Made by a program: the position numbers and the translations under genes
Assembly: GCA_009760885.1 (NCBI GenBank)
Contig: CM019693.1
Location: 50,168,853 to 50,232,852, forward strand
Direction of reading: 5' to 3'
Origin: Achatina immaculata
Taxonomy: Eukaryota > Mollusca > Gastropoda > Stylommatophora > Achatinidae
Length of the DNA stretch: 64,000 nucleotides
Notes under the pieces: model-generated
The model's input: the letters and a program-made list of their open reading frames with translations, nothing else
The model's database searches: none
Told to the model about the DNA's origin: nothing
In this document: piece after piece, positions 10,266 through 22,200 of the stretch
How positions within the stretch are numbered: position 1 is the stretch's first letter
How the letters are laid out: each line of letters begins with the position of its first letter

Positions 10266-12466
10266 CACATGCCTCTAGATGATCACACTAGCCACCAGAT
10301 GATCACATTAACCATTAGATGATCAAACTAGCCACTAAATGACCACACTAACCACTAGATAATCACATTGAGCACTAGATGATGACAATAGCCACTAGAT
10401 AATCACACTGAGCACTAGATGATGACAATAGCCACTAGATAATCAAACTGAGCACTAGATGATGACAATAGCCACTAGATAATCACACTGAGCACTAGAT
10501 GATGACAATAGCCACTAGATGATCACACTGAGCACGAGATGATGACAATAGCCACTAAATGATGACAATAGCCACTAGATGATCACACTAACAACGAGAT
10601 GATCACACTAACAACTACATGATCACACTAACATCTAGATGATCACACAGGCCACTAGATGATCACACTAACAACTAGATGATCACACTAACAACTAAAT
10701 GATCACACTAACAACTAGATGATGACACTAACAACTAAATGATCACACTAACAACTAGATGATCACACTAAAAACTGGATGATCACACTAACAACTAGAT
10801 GATGACACTAACAACTAGATGATCACACTAACAACTAGATGATCACATTGAGCACTAGATGATGACAATAGCCATTAGATAATCACACTTAGCACTAAAT
10901 GATGACAATAGCCACTAGATGATAACACTGAGCACTAAATGATGACAATAGCCACTAGATAATCACACAGCACTAGATGATGACAATAGCCACTAGATAA
11001 TCACACTGAGTACTAGATGATGACAATAGCCACTAGATAATCACACTGAGCACTAGATGATGACAATAGGCACTAGATGATCACACTAACAACTAGATGA
11101 TCACACTAACAACTAGATGATCACACTAACAACTAGATGATCACATTAACAACTAGATGATCACATTAACAACTAGATGATCACACTAACAACTAGATGA
11201 TCACACTAACAACTAGATGATCACACTAGCAACTATATGATCACACTAACAACTAGATCATCACACTGTCCACTAGATGATCACACTAACCACTAGATGA
11301 TCACACTAACCACTAGATGATGAAACTGGCCATTAGATGATAAAACTAGCCAATAGATGACCACACTGACCACTAGATGATTACACTGACCCATTAGATA
11401 ATCACAATAACCACTAGATGATCACAATAACCACTAGATGATCACACTGACCAGAGGAAGATCACACTGAGCACTAGACAATTACACTGACCACTGACTG
11501 ATCACACTAACCATTAGATAACTACACTGACCTCTAGATGATCAAACTGAACACATGATAATCTCATTAACTGCTAGATGATCATATTGACCGTTAGATG
11601 ATAATACTCATAATTAGATTATGACACTGAGAAATAGATGATCGTACTGACCACTAGGTGACCATACTGACCACTAGATGATTCTAATGAAAACTAGATT
11701 ATCACAGTGACCACAAAAAGAACATTTTCACTACTAGATGATCATACTGACCACTAGATAATCAATATGACCACTAGATCTTCATACTGACCACTAGATG
11801 ATCACAGTGAGTACTAGATAGTCATCCTAACCACCTGATTATCATACTGACCACTAGATGACCATACTGACCACTAGATGACATTACTAACCACTAGTGA
11901 TCATACTGACCAATAGATGATCATTCTGACCATTAGATGATCACAGTGACCTCTAGATGATCATAATGACCGCTATATGATCACACTAAGGACTAGATGA
12001 TCAGATTAGCCACTAGATAATCACATTAACCATTAGTTGTTCACTAAATGGTTACACTGGGCACATGATAATAACAGAAACCACTAGATGATCACACTAG
12101 TCACTAGATGATCACACTAGTCACTAGATGATCACACTAGTCACTAGATGATCACACTAGTCACTAGACGATCAGAAAACAACTAGATGATCACACTAGT
12201 CACTAGATGACCAAAATGGCACTAGATGGTCACACTAGTAACTAGACGATCAGAAAACAACTAGATGGTCACACTAGACACTAGATAATCACACTAACCA
12301 GTAGATGATCATACTACACACTAGATGATGACACTAGCCACTAGATGGTAACACTGAACATTAGATGATCACAGAAGCCACTAGATGATCTCACTGATTA
12401 CTTAATGATCGCAAAACCATTAGATGATGGCAATAAAAACTTGATCACACTGAGTACTAGATCATC
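10266..12466 (+). repeat. ~20-bp CTAGATGATC satellite, left block A
   Basis: About 110 units of a ~20-bp repeat with consensus CCACTAGATGATCACACTGA. Local subfamilies alternate: GATGACAATAGCCACTAGAT pairs at 10380-11060 (a 40-bp higher-order unit), ACTAACAACTAGATGATCAC at 10580-11250, then divergent units, and an ACTAGTCACTAGATGATCAC run near 12090-12240. No coding potential. Confidence 0.95.
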
Positions 12467-12478
12467 ACCCTAGCATCT
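12467..12478 (+). repeat. Target-site duplication, left
   Basis: ACCCTAGCATCT, identical to 13728-13739, brackets the LINE between them. The sequence fits the satellite, so the element landed inside it. Confidence 0.85.
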
Positions 12479-13727
12479 CATTCATTCATTCATTCATTCA
12501 TTTGCATGTCCCTTGTGGAACTTTGCCTCCCAAACAGCACTCCTGTAGGCCTCTCGGTTGTGAGCAAGATGGCCTGCTGCTGCTGTGTCCATTTGCAGAT
12601 CGTCAACGATTTCTTGCAGCCATCTTCGTTTTGGTCTTCCTCCTTTTCTTTTTCCGATTATGTATCCTTCCAATACGGTCTTCTCTAAATTATCATGACG
12701 TTTAATGGGTCCAAAATATTTAAGTTTTCTCTCTTTAATCCTCTTTACTAGCCAGCCTTCTTCAATATTAAGTTCTTGTAGTATAGATATATTTGTTCTT
12801 TTTTGTGTGTCCACGATATTTGAAGAACTCTTCTGTAGCATTTACATTCAAAGGCATTTATGTGTTTCTCTGCTGTTTTGTTAAGTGTCCAGGTCTCACA
12901 GGCATATGTTGCGATGGGAAAGATGCATGCCCTTAAAAATCTTATTTTTGTAGTTCTGTCTGCTCCTCTCCACAGATTCTTTAGTTGTTTTACTTTCTGA
13001 AGAGCGATAGATGTCCCACTTTTAATTTCCCTCATTGTATCTCCATTATTAGTTAGTAGTGATCCAAGATATTCAAAACTCTCCACTTCTTCCAATTTTT
13101 CCTCATTGATATATATTTCAGCTGCCTTGTTTGTTTTGTCAGTTGTCATCAATTTAGTTTTATTTGCATTAAGATAGAGGTTCTGCTCTTCGCTGTTCTT
13201 ACGGACTGACATAATTAGTTTTTCCATTCCTTTTTGTGTTGTGGACAGTAACAATGTGTCATCAGCATATCTAATCTCTGGTATTTCATAACCTCCAACT
13301 GTTATGGCATCGTAATATTCTTTGTCTACATCTTCTCTAACATTCCTCATTATATTTTCAGTATAACAGTTAAATAAGTAAGACGACAATATGCACCCCT
13401 GATGGACCCCTTGTTTTATGTCAAACCAAGTTGTTGTTTCACCATTTATTCTTACTGCTGCTTGTTGGTCTAGATACAGCAGTGATGTTAATTGTATCAA
13501 ATGTGTTGGACATCCCATTTTTTTCCCTTTATTTCCCAAAGTTTCTGGTATTTTACACAATCAAATGCCTTTGAGTAGTCTATAAAGGATAAATATAGAT
13601 TCACATTAAACTCTCTGCATTTCTCTATTATTAATCTTATATTGAATATATGATCTCTTGATCCTCTTCCTTGCCTGAAACCAGCTTGGACCATATTGAC
13701 TTCTTCTTCTATTTTCTTACGAAGTCT
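12479..13727 (-). mobile_element. RTE-like LINE, 5'-truncated, (AATG)n tail
   Basis: A 1.25-kb minus-strand insertion splits the satellite, with a perfect 12-bp TSD. Its 3' end is a tetranucleotide run (CATT on plus, 12477-12503) in place of poly(A). An 85-bp 3' stub of the same family lies at 38023-38107. It belongs to a different family from the (ATG)n-tailed RTE at 146-3242. Confidence 0.85.
12494..13694 (-). pseudogene. LINE reverse transcriptase C-terminal half (frameshifted)
   Basis: The minus strand reads QAGFRQGRGSRDHIFNIRL, YLSFIDYSKAFDCVKYQKLW, then after a frameshift KQGVHQGCILSSYLFNCYTE, IRYADDTLLLSTTQKG, FEYLGSLLTNNGDTMREI and ATYACETWTLNKTAEKHI. A further frameshift near 12800 leads to the C-terminal KLKYFGPIKRHDNLEKTVLE and a basic GKRKGGRPKRRW segment. 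RT palm motifs including YADD are intact, but the element lacks endonuclease and fingers because of 5' truncation. Confidence 0.85.
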
Positions 13728-13739
13728 ACCCTAGCATCT

Positions 13740-15527
13740 ACGTGATCAATTTCACCAGTAGATATTCACACTGGCAAATAGTCACACTGGCAAATAGTCA
13801 CACTGGCAAATAGTCACACTGGCAAATAGTCACACTGGCAAATACACTGACCACTAGATGATCCCACTAACCACTGGACGATCACACTTAATACACCGGT
13901 GATTAAATTAACCAGTAGAGATGATCACATTGACCACTAGATAGTCACACTGACCACAGAAAGATCACATTGACCACTAGATAGCGATAATGACCACAGG
14001 ATGATCACACTAACCATCAGATGATTACACTGTCTACTAAGATCACACTGACTGATAGATGATCGCACTGACCATTAGATGATCATATTGACTACTAGAT
14101 GTTCACACTGACCACTACATGATCTCATTGACTACAAGACGATCAGACTTACCACTAGATGATGAAACTATCCACTAGATGGTAAAACCGACCACTGGAT
14201 GATCACACTGAAAAATATATGATCACACTGACTGCTAAATGATCAAACTAACCACTAGATGATGACACTATACACTTGTTGATCATATTGATTAATCAGA
14301 CTAACCGCTAGATGATGAGACTAACCACTAGATGATCACACTAACCAATAGATGGTCACACTAACCAATAGATGGTCACACTAACCACATTATGATCATA
14401 CTGGAAAATAGATGATCACAATGACCACTGGAATATCACACTAGCCGTTGGATAGTCACACTAGCCACTCGATGACTACACTCGTTGCTAGATAATCATA
14501 ATGGGCAATAGATGATCACACAAGCCACTGGGTGGTCACACTAGCTACTAGATGATAACACTAGCCGCTGGACGATCACACAAACCACTAGATGTTGGCA
14601 CTAACCAGTATATGGTAACACTGACCATTAGTCAGTCATTACACAAGAAACTAAGTAATCTCATTGACCAACAGATGATCGCACTGACAACTAGCAGATC
14701 ACATTAGAAAATAGATGATCACACTGAAAACTACATGATCACACTAGTAACTAGATGATTAATATGACCACTGGATGGTATCACTATCAACTAGACGATC
14801 AATTTGAACATTATATGGACACAGTAGCAACTATATGATCACACTGAACACAAGATGATTACACCGATCGCTAGATTATCACACTGAAAACTATATGATC
14901 ACACTGAACACAAGATGATTACACCGATCGCTAGATTATCACACTGAAAACTAGATGATCACACTGAACACTAGATGATAAAACTGACCATTGGATGATC
15001 ACATTGAACATTAGACGATCATATTGAACATTAGATGACCACACTGAACACTATCTGATCACACTGAACACTAGATGATCACATGAAAACTAGATGATAA
15101 CAACGAACACTAGATTATCATACTAAACATTAGATGATCACACTGAACATTAGATGATCACACTAAACACTAGTTGACCATACTGAGTAAAAAATGATAA
15201 CACTGACGACTAGATGCTCACACTGAACACTAGACGATCACTCAGTCCACTAGATGATCACACTGACTAAAAGATCATAATACTGAACACGATGCTCACA
15301 CTGACCACTAGATGATCACATTTAACGCTAGATGATAACAATGCCCACTAGATGATCACACTGACCACTATATGATCACACTAGCCACTGGATGGTTACA
15401 CTGACCGCTAGATGATGGCGCTGACCACTAGATGGTCACACTTACCACTAGATGATCACATTGAGCACTAGATGATTACCCTGCCCACTAGATGATTACA
15501 CTGACCACTAGATGATTACAGTGCTTG
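13740..15527 (+). repeat. ~20-bp CTAGATGATC satellite, left block B
   Basis: Continuation of the satellite after the LINE. Units are more divergent than in block A. A short 15-bp run (GTCACACTGGCAAATA) sits at 13770-13845 and a 60-bp duplication at 14840-14955. The array ends near 15527 at ordinary sequence. Confidence 0.9.
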
Positions 15528-16238
15528 TCAATTATTGGTTACCAAATATATTTATGTTCGAAGTTTACATAAGCACCAGTTTGTGATAAATTATGCAGAT
15601 AACACTGGAAACACTCTAAGCCCTGGCACAGATTACATAGGGAGAGGGAGGATAATTACGTGGATAACTCACAAAGGTTGGCCCCCATGCTTAATGAACA
15701 CTAATTGTTACTAATTGTTATTCACATAATATTCAGTGCTCTTTGTGCCAGGCAAGAATTCGTGAGTCATATCAAAATATGAGGCCAAATTTTGACTTAC
15801 CATTTTGGCGTGTGAGAAATAAATGACGGAGGAAAATGGTGCATTTGAATGCAGCAACATAAACCCGCAGAATTTAGGAATGGCAGACAGTGTACCAGGT
15901 CCCCCGCCTGACATTTCTAGGATTAATTATAGCAAAGAAACAATCCCCCTCAGTGCCATATGAGTTCTGCACTTTCGTGATAAATCTCCAGCAAATGAAG
16001 CTTAATGAAGAACGTCATTTAAGATAATTCCCCTAATCACCAAAACTGTATATATTAACGGCTACACCTGGGACAGTCTCACCACTGGCTTCCACATCGA
16101 GAAAAATTCGTGTTTCATAACCTGGTTACAGTACAGAAATAACTTGACTTTCATCCGTCACCGAGAACCAGTTCTCCACGTTCTAGACACGAGTTTCTGA
16201 AACACCTTCCTGTAGGCCATCTTTCGGTTCAAGTCAAA
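15528..16238 (+). other. Non-repetitive 5' flank of the vWA gene
   Basis: About 700 bp free of satellite, with no convincing ORF. It precedes the signal-peptide exon and contains a TATA-like site. This is where a promoter and 5' UTR would lie. Confidence 0.5.
16049..16056 (+). promoter_or_regulatory. Possible TATA box
   Basis: TATATATT about 180 bp upstream of the first ATG, in the only non-repetitive flank. A TCACCA-like initiator lies ~30 bp downstream (near 16079). Position and sequence are suggestive only. Confidence 0.3.
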
Positions 16239-16274
16239 ATGCTCAAGTTGTTACTCGCAGTTCTCTCGCTCCAG
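16239..16274 (+). CDS. vWA gene exon 1: signal peptide
   Basis: ATG opens a 12-codon exon, MLKLLLAVLSLQ, a compact hydrophobic signal-peptide core, ending CAG before a GTAACT donor (phase 0). Short signal-peptide first exons are common in secreted proteins. Direct splicing to 24962 would give an immediate stop, so an intermediate exon is expected in the 8.7-kb intron. Confidence 0.55.
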
Positions 16275-19200
16275 GTAACTTGTTGCTTTATTGTTCTGTG
16301 TTTGTTAACTTGGGGATTTTGCTTCCTTGGGGATTGTGTTGTCTTGGGGGTTGTGTTGCCTTGAGTCTTCAGACGTTAATGCACTTAGATTTAGAATTGT
16401 GTGTGTGTGTGTATTTGAGAGACCAGATTTGAAGTTTGGAGTGCCAGTTTTATATATTCTTTGGCAAAAGCAAGCTCACTTTCCACATCAGCATATCTAC
16501 GTCTTTGCTGTTAGAGCCGGCAACTTCATATCTGCGTTGTCAAGTATATTTCCATTTCTCAAATATAACATTTCAAAGACGTGCCTTGTTGTCCTCTCTC
16601 GTACATACAAGCGTGAGGTACAGTTTTCTTGGTGAATGTTTGTCTATTTCGTCTTTGACAAATTGTTTGTCTTTCAAACATGGACAACTGACTGTAGTGT
16701 GTCCTGTTACAGGCAATAACAGTGTTAGTGCTGGCTTGTTAATTTACATGCTGTAACTTAGTGATGAAACAAAACATTAAATCTGAAGATTATAGTTACG
16801 CTGTGGTTTAATCATCTCCTGTACTACAAGTAAAGTAATAGAAGACAGCTGTACTACAAGTAAAGTAATAGAAGACAGCTGTACTACAAGTAAAATAATA
16901 AAAGACAGCTGTACTACAAGTAAAGTAATAGAAGACAGCTGTACTACAAGTAAAGTAATAGAAGACAGCTGTACTACAAGTAAAATAATAAAAGACAGCT
17001 GTACTACAAGTAAAGTAATAAAAGACAGCTGTACTACAAGTAAAGTAATAAAAGACAGAGGTGTATGGTTAGACTTCGAAGAGAAAGATGACAGGAGAAT
17101 TACCTGGGACTTGAACCATAGTCTCCGGTATGACGAGCAACCATCTAGCCACCTGAGAACAACGCAATTAAGAAACTTCGCTATCTCGCACGCCCCATGT
17201 GCTGAAAATCGTGTCACGCAGAAAGGGAAAGAGGCTATGACAGAAATTAGATTCAATCTCCCGCGAGTAGCAAATTGTTCACACAAACATGCACGCGCGG
17301 TCTCCTGCAATGTCTAGTTCATACATAACAACAAAAACAATAAACAAAGAAATACTATTTTCATAAAGCTAGCCTCAAAGTGTGTGCTTGCAGTTAGAAA
17401 TTCTTACAACCAGAAAACAACGCGGCTTTCACGCGCTAAAGTAAGAGAACATAAAGTTGTATGGTTGGACATGGACAAAAATCATAGACAACTTTCAGAC
17501 GTGGAAGAAAGAAAAATGACTAGCTCAGTTCAAGCCCCAGGTAATTTTCTCGTCTTATCTAACGATACTATACAATGTTATATTACTTTACTGTATGAAA
17601 GCCTCTTTATTTCCTATTTGTAGAATTTCACGTATTCCAATATTGATTGTTGTAATTCTTTTAAACAAAAAAAAGGACACTGGTGTGCCGTAATTCTATT
17701 TTTACAGGGCAAGTCTAACTACATTTGTAATCACTGAAGTGGCAACAGTTATATTATAAAACTAACAAGTGCTGTAATCCTCTCATGTACAAGTTTTAAT
17801 TTAAATTGGTACTGTAATCTCTTATGTAATAAAACTACCGAGTACAGTAATCCTCTCATATAATAAACTGTCAAGTGCTGTAATTCTATCAAAGACAGCG
17901 AGTGCTGACAAAACAGAAATATTTTCTCTGAGAAAAAAACATTTTTGAGGACTGTCTAACAAAAAAACCCCATAACTTTATAGTGAAGTTGAACATTTAA
18001 GAAGCAGATGAAAGCAAGAAAGACAGTGCAAAGAGAATGAATGAATGAATGAATGATCTTTATTTTTAAAAGATAAAGAACTGGGCACGCAGGCCCGTCT
18101 TACATCAAGCCCTTCATCACTCCATCTTTCATTCTTCCCACACACTCGAGAGGTAGAGGGAGACTGAAAGAGAAGATCAAGGACAGGCTGTACGATGTTA
18201 CAACACGAGGATACAAGTGAACATATCACAGACACAAACTTCTGTGTAAACGCTGTCATACTTGCTACACTGACACTGTATATGATGATGATGATGATGA
18301 TGATGATATCTTGTATCCAACTTGTACCTGCCATGTTCTCTTTTTTAAAATAACATGTCTATGTTCTACCACTGTTTGTCTCTGCTGTATGTCTAGCTTC
18401 CATTGTTTTTTATGTCCATTGTCTATGTTCTACCACTGTTTGTCTCTGTTGTATCTCTAGCTTCCATTGTCTTTTATGTCCACTGTCTATGTTCTACCAC
18501 TGTTTGTCTCTGTTGTATCTCTAGCTTCCATTGTCTTGTGTGTCCGCTGTCTGTGTTGTGGTACTGCACTGAACAAGGCACTCCTACATTAGGTCTCGTT
18601 GTTTCCTGACAAACAGTCAGTCTTCATGGACACTGTTTCTTATGTGACTGTAAGGAATGTTTGACTGTATGTTAGTTTTCGCCTTCACTGTTTGACCTTA
18701 TGGAAAGTTCGCTATCGCCTTATTGATAACTGCTAAAGTGACAAGCTTTGTGCTGTCACTGATAACTGCTAAAGTGACAAGCTTTGTGTTGTCACATTAG
18801 CTCATGATATTTCTATGCTATGACTCTGGTTTTTATCCTTCTTGTCATTTTTTACATCTCTCACATCTTTCTTTCTATTTTAAATATGTTTATGTTTTAT
18901 CAATTCCTCTCGCCTTCATTCGTTGTCGTCATTATACTATCTGCTTTCCTCTTACCGATCTAACTCATCGCATCATCATCATCATCGTCATTAGCATCAT
19001 CATCATCATTATCATCGTCGTCGTCGTTATCGTCGTCGTCATCGTCACCTTCTTCTTGTGAAATTTATTTTATAATATTTAAACTGTACCTTCCTCAGAT
19101 TGTGCTGCATTCAGTTGGTGAGTACTTACTTACTCAACTTGAGATATTAGGCTAGAATCAGTAGATGTTTGAGTGATTCAATGAGTGAGCCAATGAGTGT

Positions 19201-22200
19201 TGAGTGAGCCAATGAGTGTTGAGTGACCCAGTGAGTGTTAAGTGAGCCAGTGAGTGTTGAGTGAGCCAATGAGTGTTGAGTGAGCCAGTGAGTGTTGAGT
19301 GACCCAGTGAGTGTTGAGTGAGCCAATGAGTGTTGAGTGAGCCAGTGAGTGTTGAGTGACCCAGTGAGTGTTGAGTGAGCCAATGAGTGTTGAGTGAGCC
19401 AATGAGTGTTGAGTGAGCCAATGAGTGTTGAGTGACCCAGTGAGTGTTGAGTGAGTCAGTGAAATAGATTAAACGTTTCAACAAAAAACTGGCTTATTGT
19501 GCGAGTGCATCTGTGAACTACTCAAGCATAAATTCATGAAAAACTGAATTACTGAGTTGGTATAATTCATAGAAACTGAATTACTGATTTTTTTTAAGAT
19601 TCATGACAAACTGAATTACTGAGTTGGTGTAATTCATAGAAATGAATTACTGAGTTGGTATAATTGGTAGAAACTGAATTACTGAGTTGGTATAATTGGT
19701 AGAAACTGAATTACTGAGTTGGTATAATTGGTAGAAACTGAATTACTGAGTTGGTATAATTGGTAAAAACTGAATTACTGAGTTAATGAGTGTGCACCAG
19801 AGTTTGAGGTTGGATGGGAGAGTGTGTAGATGTTAGGAAAGAGAAAGTGAGACCAGGAGAGTCAGGACGTTGGGACAGGGAGCACCTGAAAGCAGACGGC
19901 TGTCTCGGACATTTAACCTGATCAGTGACAAAACTAGACAAACTAGTCATACTCAACTAACAGCAAAACTAGACAAACTAGTCATACTCAACTAACAGCA
20001 AAACTAGACAAACTAGTCGGACTCAACTAAAAGCAAAATTAGATAGACTAGTTATGCTCAAATAACATCAGAACTAGACAAATTAGTAATACTCAACTAA
20101 AAGCAAAACTAGATAAACTAGTAATGCTCAAGTAACATCAAAACAAGACATACTAGTAATATTCAACTAACAGCAAAACTAGACAAATTATTCGGACTCA
20201 GCTAACAGCAAAATTAGCTAGACTGTTCAGATTCAAGTAACATCAAAACTAGAGAAACTAGTTATACTCAACTAACATCAAAACTAGACAAACTGGTCAG
20301 ACTCAACTAACAGTAAAACTAGACAAATTAGTGGGACTCAGCTAACAGCAAAACTAGATAAACCATCCGGACTCAAATAATATTAAAACTAGACAAACTA
20401 GTTATACTTAACTGACAGCAAAACTAGATAAACTAGTCAGACTCAAAAATCCATGACCGTTTGATAAACAATAATATTTACTTAATCTAAACAAACAGAT
20501 TTACAAAATATATTAACATGGAGATTAACAAAATATCTAAAATGTAAGGTAAATTGAAAGCTAAAGTTGTTACTTATTTTAGTGTTAATATTTGTATTTA
20601 TATTGTAGTTTATATTATAACAGCAAAGATCTGAGGCAGACAAGCGAGATTTGTAGGACTTTTTCAGAGGAAAGCGAAATTGGAACACATTGTGGCAACT
20701 GGAAAAAATTGAAGGAAAAAGAGACAGAGGAAGACAGAGAGAGAAGTTACTGGATGGGCTGTCAGTGTGGCTAGGAAGAAAGTCACCAGCAGATCTCATA
20801 ATCAAGTCTAAAGACAGGGAATTGTGGAGAGAAATGATCGCCTACCCCACCCGCACGGCACTTGATTGATTGATTGATTGATTGATTGATATTGTAGTTA
20901 ACCAATATTTAAAAGAAAGTCTGATTTAATCAGTTTTATCTGCATGGATGTCGGCTTCTGTGTATCACATTTTTTTTTAAATCAAAGTCCCATGACATTT
21001 GAGTGCCGTAGGAGTGTGAAGTGTTTGTGCCTTCACATATCTAGGTCAGTGCGGCAGCTGAGCTAAGAGTGTGAAGTGTTTGTGCCTTCACATATCCAGA
21101 CCAGTGCGGCAGATGAGTTGTGAGTGTGAAGTGTTTGTGCCTTCACATATCTAGGTCAGAGCAGCAGCTGAGCTAGGAGTGTGAAGGGTTTGTGCCTTCA
21201 CATATCTAGACCAGTGCGGCAGCTGAGCTAGGAGTGTGAAGTGTTTGTGCCTTCACATATCTAGACCAGTGCAGCAACTGAGCTAGGAGTGTGAAGTGTT
21301 TGTGCCTTCACATATCTAGACCAGTGCAGCAGCTGAGCTAGGAGTGTGAAGTGTTTGTGCCTTCACATATCTAGACCAGTGCAGCAACTGAGCTAGGAGT
21401 GTGAAGTGTTTGTGCCTTCACATATCTAGACCAGTGCGGCAGCTGAGCTAGGAGTGTGAAGTGTTTGTGCCTTCACATATCTAGACCAGTGCAGCAAACT
21501 GAGCTAGGAGTGTGAAGTGTTTGTGCCTTCACATATCTAGACCAGTGCGGCAGCTGAGCTAGGAGTGTGAAGTGTTTGTGCCTTCACATTATCTAGACCA
21601 GTGCAGCAAACTGAGCTAGGAGTGTGAAGTGTTTGTGCCTTCACATTATCTAGACCAGTGCAGCAACTGAGCTAGGAGTGTGAAGTGTTTGTGCCTTCAC
21701 ATATCTAGACCAGTGCGGCAGCTGAGCTAGGAGTGCCAGGCCCTGTTCTGAGTGTCCTTGTTTTCCCAGAGAAGTGCCAGGTGACCATGTTTAAAATGCT
21801 GAGTTGACCCTAGTTCCGGTAGATTCGAAAAAAAAATTCTGCTTGAATGTGAAATCGAACAGGGACCTTCAGTGTGACAGGCGACTGTGTGTGACACAAA
21901 CTTCCTCTTACATTATGATTTGCTCATCAAAATGTATGTAGTTAGCTCGCTGATGCTAATATATCTTAGCGCTGTTTTCTTCATAATGTATGTGCTCTGA
22001 ACAGTTGAGCTTGTATGACTTACCATTTGCGTCTGTTTTCACCAGAATGTTTCCACCCTCTGGCAGCAAGAGCAGTGACCGACCTTGGAACAGAAAGTAA
22101 ATATTGTCACTAGTTTTCTGCTCTGTCGTTCTGTGTGTCTGTTCCTGCCTCAAGCTAAGTAGTTCTGTGTGTCAGTTCCTGCCTCAAGCTATGTAGTTCT

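Noticed and set aside
10266..12466. CRISPR-like array
   Set aside because: Short direct repeats are contiguous with no unique spacers, and the context is eukaryotic with splice sites and LINEs; it is satellite DNA.
17100..17165. Functional tRNA gene
   Set aside because: The A and B boxes are too close and no cloverleaf with an anticodon arm can be drawn; better explained as a SINE head.
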